From Desulfobulbaceae bacterium (GTDB lineage Bacteria > Desulfobacterota > Desulfobulbia > Desulfobulbales > Desulfocapsaceae): a stretch of 9,470 nucleotides of DNA. Below are positions 6,632 to 9,470 of the stretch, piece after piece; the first letter of the stretch is position 1, and every line of letters starts with the position of its first letter. A program made the translations under genes and the position numbers. Under the pieces are notes generated by a model. The model did no database searches, was not told where the DNA came from, and saw only the letters and a list, made by a program, of their open reading frames with translations. The stretch covers positions 1-9,470 of the forward strand of contig JAMOMO010000281.1 in NCBI GenBank assembly GCA_027067035.1, written 5' to 3'.

Positions 6632-7630
6632 CTACCAGGGAATGAACTGGTAGAGTTTGGCAAACATCTCATACACCTCAATCCAGTTTTGCAGATCCTC
6701 TGTTGTCTTGATATGGGCCCGTTTATTCACCATGACCCAGCTCATGTGGGCCGCACCGTCTTTGCAGGTGGAACAGTCACGGGTTTCCGAGGTGCAGCAG
6801 CGGTGTACTGTCTTCAGATCAGAGGCCCAGCGGATAAAGTTGGTGAGTCGTTTGGGCTGCGGGTCGCGGTTGTCACGCAAGATGGTCACGGACGGACACT
6901 CCGACCAGCCGAATTTGCGGCCCAGCATCTCGCCCGTGGTGATGACCCGATGATAGTATTTTGATGAGATAACCGTATCGGGATAGGCGTCCAGCATGCC
7001 GTCCATCTCTTCACGGATGGCCACCAGTTCGTCTTCCTGCCAGGAGAAACCGTTGACATCCTCATCGTTGGAGAGCAGCTGCATGTGGACTTTCAGGCCC
7101 ACGTTTTCAATCTTCTGAATGATCTTTTCCGTCTTTCCCAGCTGTTTGGGAGTGATGGTGTAGAGATAGTAGGCGTGGGGATCACCCTCGTAGTTGGCGC
7201 TTGTCACTTTGAAGGTGTCCTGGCCGCGGAGGATGGTCTCGTCTTCGGCATCACCCCAGAGAGAGAGGCCCACCATCATATCGGGAAAGCGGTCCCGGTC
7301 CACTTTGATCAGACCGTTGGTGGCGCAGAATGTGGGCAGGCGTTTGTAAAAGGCCTCAATTCTGTCCATGCAGAGGGTGGGCTCGCCGCCAATGAGGATG
7401 GCAAGGTTTACACCGCGGTCCATCTCTTTTTCCACAAATGAGTGCCATTTATTGACATCCTTTTCTTCAGCCGCCCGCTCATGTTCACCGGATGAGAAGA
7501 AAAAACAGCCCTTGCAGCGCAGATTACAGCGGTCCGTTACGTCGTAGATGGAGCTGCGGATATTGAGTCTGGATATTTTTTTGTAGCGCTCATACCAGTG
7601 AGCGTCGAGCAGGGAACTTACTGTTTTCAT
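6632..7630 (-). CDS. Radical SAM protein with C-terminal cysteine cluster (second of pair)
   Basis: The 332-residue product contains the radical SAM motif CNLRCKGC (Cys35, Cys39, Cys42; C-x3-C-x2-C), which binds the [4Fe-4S] cluster that cleaves S-adenosylmethionine. A GGEP motif (81-84) that contacts SAM follows. The C-terminal third has Cys245, Cys278-Cys279, Cys286 and Cys289, a pattern suited to one auxiliary iron-sulfur cluster, loosely like SPASM-type proteins but not matching a subtype I can name. It is similar along its whole length to the neighbouring protein at 7649-8713, indicating duplication. There is no B12-binding domain and no methyltransferase-type motif. Its position between the ACP and KS genes implies a role in building or modifying the acyl product. 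Substrate is unknown; activation of a C-H bond on a chain or head group is inference. It starts 18 bases after its paralogue and lacks a clear ribosome site. Confidence 0.93.
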   Translation of the reverse strand: MKTVSSLLDAHWYERYKKISRLNIRSSIYDVTDRCNLRCKGCFFFSSGEHERAAEEKDVNKWHSFVEKEMDRGVNLAILIGGEPTLCMDRIEAFYKRLPTFCATNGLIKVDRDRFPDMMVGLSLWGDAEDETILRGQDTFKVTSANYEGDPHAYYLYTITPKQLGKTEKIIQKIENVGLKVHMQLLSNDEDVNGFSWQEDELVAIREEMDGMLDAYPDTVISSKYYHRVITTGEMLGRKFGWSECPSVTILRDNRDPQPKRLTNFIRWASDLKTVHRCCTSETRDCSTCKDGAAHMSWVMVNKRAHIKTTEDLQNWIEVYEMFAKLYQFIPW

Positions 7631-7648
7631 AGTTCTATTACTGGTGTA

Positions 7649-8713
7649 TTAGTTATCCGTTTCCGGGGGCTCTATCAGTTCAGTACAGAGATTCTGTCCT
7701 TTTTCGTAGCCTTTTACCCATACCGCGAGGTAGGTGTCCACATAGTCGAGCCATGCGGAAAAGTGGAGCGGGTTTTCTGCATGACGATACATGCGGGCTG
7801 TGACCACGGCACTGCCTGCGGCATAGTGACGACAGTCGTCACAGTCGGTATCGGGAACACAGCAGGCGGCGGCTCGGTCCCATTGAAGGTCGGTGCGATA
7901 CTGGCGAAAGGATCTGCCAAGCCCGATATCCGTTGAGGGGTTCATGCGTGGATAGGAACATGAGAAGAGATCGTGCAGTCCCTTTTCATGGGTGTGTGCC
8001 ACTATATTATAGGGAGAAAAAACCACTGTGTCGGGAAATTCTCCCAAAAGTTGCATCATGGTGTTTCTGGTGTGATCCAGTGTTTCAGGGGTGTGACGCA
8101 GATGTCCCTGGTAGCCGACGGGAGCCGAGAACATATTGAAGGTGATCTGCTGACCGTTGGCGGCCAGAGTTTCCGTCACCTCCCGGGCCTGGTCGATGTT
8201 CACCGGGGTGAAGGTGTAGACCCAGATGGCCCGTGGATCGTTCTGGTAGTTTTCCATCTGGCGGACCAGCATGTTTTTTGCCTTTCTGATCTCAAGGCTG
8301 GTGGCATCGTTTCCCCAGACAGAGATGTGGATGCGGTAGTCGATTTCTTTTGGGAGGGGCATGAGGCCGTTACTGGCAATGCAGCCCAGTGGAATGGTGT
8401 CGTAGCAGGTCTTGCAGAGTTCAGGTACGTAGGATGGCTCGGCACCGGCAAGAACCACAAAGGTGATACCGCGTTCTTTTTCCGCTTCCATGAGCTGCTT
8501 CCAGTCTGCGCTGTTGCGGTTTTCTTTGGCAAACTGTTTGTCACCGTTGAAATAGTAGCAGCCTTCACAGCGGATATTGCAGCGGTTACTCATGTCGTAG
8601 GTGGACTCGCGCATGAAAAAGTATTTACGTACCTTTTCAAAACGTTCCTTAACTTCCGGTACTGCAATAATGTCAGAGAATTTATACTCTTTTCTGTCGT
8701 TCCCGTGTGTCAT
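7649..8713 (-). CDS. Radical SAM protein with C-terminal cysteine cluster (first of pair)
   Basis: The 354-residue product carries CNIRCEGCYYF (Cys45, Cys49, Cys52), the SAM-cleaving cluster motif. At the glycine-rich SAM contact it has LAGAEPS (Ala for the second Gly of GGEP). The C-terminal cysteines are Cys252, Cys284-Cys285, Cys291 and Cys294. These have almost the same spacing as in the downstream paralogue, pointing to a conserved auxiliary iron-sulfur site. Shared blocks with the paralogue include ASNGL/ATNGL (113-117 here), SVWG/SLWG (131-134) and a YTFTP/YTITP strand. It follows the ACP gene by 15 bases; the ATG at 8713 has only a weak GGTGG upstream, but alignment with the paralogue supports the full-length N-terminus. 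Being directly downstream of the ACP suggests the acyl chain or its precursor as substrate (inference). No small precursor peptide is seen nearby, so a peptide-modifying role is less likely. Confidence 0.93.
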   Translation of the reverse strand: MTHGNDRKEYKFSDIIAVPEVKERFEKVRKYFFMRESTYDMSNRCNIRCEGCYYFNGDKQFAKENRNSADWKQLMEAEKERGITFVVLAGAEPSYVPELCKTCYDTIPLGCIASNGLMPLPKEIDYRIHISVWGNDATSLEIRKAKNMLVRQMENYQNDPRAIWVYTFTPVNIDQAREVTETLAANGQQITFNMFSAPVGYQGHLRHTPETLDHTRNTMMQLLGEFPDTVVFSPYNIVAHTHEKGLHDLFSCSYPRMNPSTDIGLGRSFRQYRTDLQWDRAAACCVPDTDCDDCRHYAAGSAVVTARMYRHAENPLHFSAWLDYVDTYLAVWVKGYEKGQNLCTELIEPPETDN

Positions 8714-8728
8714 TGTCCACCCAGCCGC

Positions 8729-8995
8729 TTACTCTTTTTCTTCACGTTTAGCGTTGATATATTCAGCAATAATTCGAACAGTGGTCAATTTCGGATAGTC
8801 ATCCTCATCTATCCGGATACCGTACTCGTCACGAAGAACCAGGGCAATGGTGGCAAGATCCATGGAGTCAATGCCCACTTCATCCACCAGATCAAGGTCC
8901 GGTTCAAAGGTCTCAGGGGTGACATCTTCCAGTTTCAGCTCGTTGATTATTATTTCTGCAATACGGGTGATTGTCTGGGTTGCATCTGTTGTCAT
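8729..8995 (-). CDS. Acyl carrier protein
   Basis: This 88-residue acidic protein has the four-helix ACP pattern and the phosphopantetheine attachment motif EVGIDSMDL, with Ser44 as the modified residue. Asp-Ser-Met replaces the more usual Asp-Ser-Leu, a common variation. The helix after the loop (RDEYGIRIDEDD) is the acidic recognition surface typical of carrier proteins. It would carry the growing chain as a thioester to the KS, dehydratase and thioesterase proteins encoded here. Its ATG overlaps the stop of the upstream dehydratase gene (ATGA at 8995-8992), so the two are translationally coupled. A GGAG inside the dehydratase gene (9009-9012) is 13 bases upstream. A specialised carrier separate from the housekeeping one is the norm in secondary lipid pathways. 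Confidence 0.95.
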   Translation of the reverse strand: MTTDATQTITRIAEIIINELKLEDVTPETFEPDLDLVDEVGIDSMDLATIALVLRDEYGIRIDEDDYPKLTTVRIIAEYINAKREEKE

Positions 8996-9357
8996 GGTGT
9001 AGTCGTTGCTCCTTTATTGGGGGCCAGCACCAGCCTGCCGGAGCAGACTTCCTGGTGTTCGCTGCTTATTGTGAAAGAGTAGTGGTTGTTTTTCCTGCCG
9101 GCACTGATTTTGATATCCATGATATCTCCGGGCCGGATAATCTTTTTAAATTTAATACGTGATACGCTTTCAAGCGAGCCGTTTTTCCCGAAAACCGTTC
9201 GCAGGCTTTCTGTTACCATACTCAGCTGAGCAATCCCGGGTAATATGGGGTCACCGGGGAAATGCCCGGAAAACCAGGGGGAATCGGCCTCTGCAGTCAC
9301 TCGGGCCTGCATGGTACTGTTCTGATCCACTTCTGTTGCAATATGGGAATACCACAT
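8992..9357 (-). CDS. FabZ-like hotdog protein (3-hydroxyacyl-ACP dehydratase family), lacking the usual acidic residue
   Basis: The 121-residue single-hotdog protein carries GHFPGDPILPG (residues 31-41), the FabA/FabZ active-site loop with His32. In FabZ a Glu, and in FabA an Asp, sits 14 residues after this His; here that position is Ser46 (in GIAQLSMVTE), with Glu50 one turn further on. It may therefore be a weak or altered dehydratase, or a binding/partner subunit. Related proteins occur in aryl polyene-type and other secondary lipid clusters. The start is ATG 9357, nine bases after AAGGAG; a longer frame to 9426 includes leader sequence with no ribosome site and is rejected. It is the first gene of the run and overlaps the ACP gene by four bases. 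Confidence 0.88.
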   Translation of the reverse strand: MWYSHIATEVDQNSTMQARVTAEADSPWFSGHFPGDPILPGIAQLSMVTESLRTVFGKNGSLESVSRIKFKKIIRPGDIMDIKISAGRKNNHYSFTISSEHQEVCSGRLVLAPNKGATTTP

Positions 9358-9366
9358 GGTGGTTTT

Positions 9367-9372
9367 CTCCTT
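9367..9372 (-). promoter_or_regulatory. Ribosome binding site AAGGAG for the FabZ-like gene
   Basis: A strong AAGGAG lies nine bases before ATG 9357 on the minus strand. It fixes the start of the first complete gene and argues against the 23-residue upstream extension of the frame. Confidence 0.75.
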
Positions 9373-9397
9373 TTGGCACGGTTTTTTACACCATCTG

Positions 9398-9426
9398 CTT
9401 GTAACAGGAAAAGGTGAAAAATTCAA
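9398..9426 (-). promoter_or_regulatory. Possible sigma70-type promoter of the operon
   Basis: On the minus strand TTGAAT (9426-9421) is separated by 17 bases from TACAAG (9403-9398), which is preceded by TG in the extended -10 position. Each hexamer matches consensus at four of six places. It lies 41 bases before the first start codon, in a non-coding leader. Such matches arise by chance, so this is only a candidate. Confidence 0.3.
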
Positions 9427-9448
9427 ACTCTCAGAGAGTGTTTTTTTT
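9427..9448. other. Short palindrome beside a T-tract; possible weak terminator or end of an upstream gene
   Basis: ACTCTC-A-GAGAGT (9427-9439) is a perfect short palindrome followed on the plus strand by G and eight T (9441-9448). As an RNA hairpin the stem is only about four or five pairs once a loop is allowed. On the minus strand two reading frames entering from the window edge stop in this stretch (TGA at 9433-9431 or 9425-9423). The last 12-15 codons of an upstream gene may therefore end here; I cannot choose the frame. Confidence 0.25.
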
Positions 9449-9470
9449 CAAGATCCATGACAGGGCCTGT

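Noticed and set aside
6632..8995. Radical SAM peptide-maturation (RiPP) system
   Set aside because: No small precursor-like frame or peptide-recognition domain is seen near the radical SAM genes, and the neighbours are acyl-chain enzymes.
7973..9082. Long plus-strand open frame (369 codons) antisense to the first radical SAM, ACP and FabZ-like genes
   Set aside because: It lies opposite genes with unmistakable catalytic motifs, crosses their boundaries, shows no domain pattern and has no convincing ribosome site.

Overview
The window carries one strand-biased biosynthetic locus, read almost entirely on the minus strand (right to left). It combines a discrete (type II) fatty-acid/polyketide-like toolkit with two radical SAM enzymes, a glycosyltransferase and an RND/MMPL-type exporter. 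Moderate GC, Shine-Dalgarno sites, ATGA-type gene overlaps, an MMPL 'predicted exporter' and oxygen-sensitive radical SAM enzymes suggest a Gram-negative anaerobe. A sulfate-reducer-like Desulfobacterota member is my best guess, but this is inference and no taxonomic marker is present.

Layout in transcription order. 9470-9358: leader with a possible promoter and perhaps the last codons of an upstream gene. 9357-8992: short FabZ-like hotdog dehydratase. 8995-8729: acyl carrier protein. 8713-7649 and 7630-6632: two paralogous radical SAM proteins. 6619-5369 and 5359-4094: two beta-ketoacyl-ACP synthases, both with complete Cys-His-His triads. 4089-3607: 4HBT-type hotdog thioesterase. 3604-2753: free-standing polyketide-synthase-type double-hotdog dehydratase. 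These eight genes are separated by at most 18 bases or overlap, so they are probably one operon. A small membrane-protein gene then runs the opposite way (2425-2799), overlapping the dehydratase tail. After it the minus strand continues with a family 25 glycosyltransferase carrying a C-terminal membrane anchor (2397-1678) and the first 518 codons of an MMPL exporter that leaves the window at position 1. No gene-free stretch exceeds 300 bases.

How the parts may fit (inference): the ACP carries a growing acyl chain, the KS enzymes extend it, the dehydratase(s) introduce double bonds, and the radical SAM pair modifies the chain or a head group. The thioesterase releases it, the glycosyltransferase may decorate it, and the MMPL protein moves it out of the inner membrane. 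The set KS + ACP + dehydratase + 4HBT thioesterase + glycosyltransferase + MMPL exporter resembles aryl polyene pigment clusters. The radical SAM pair is not part of the standard aryl polyene set and makes the product unpredictable. No ketoreductase, acyltransferase, malonyl transferase or starter-activating ligase is seen here; they may lie outside the window.
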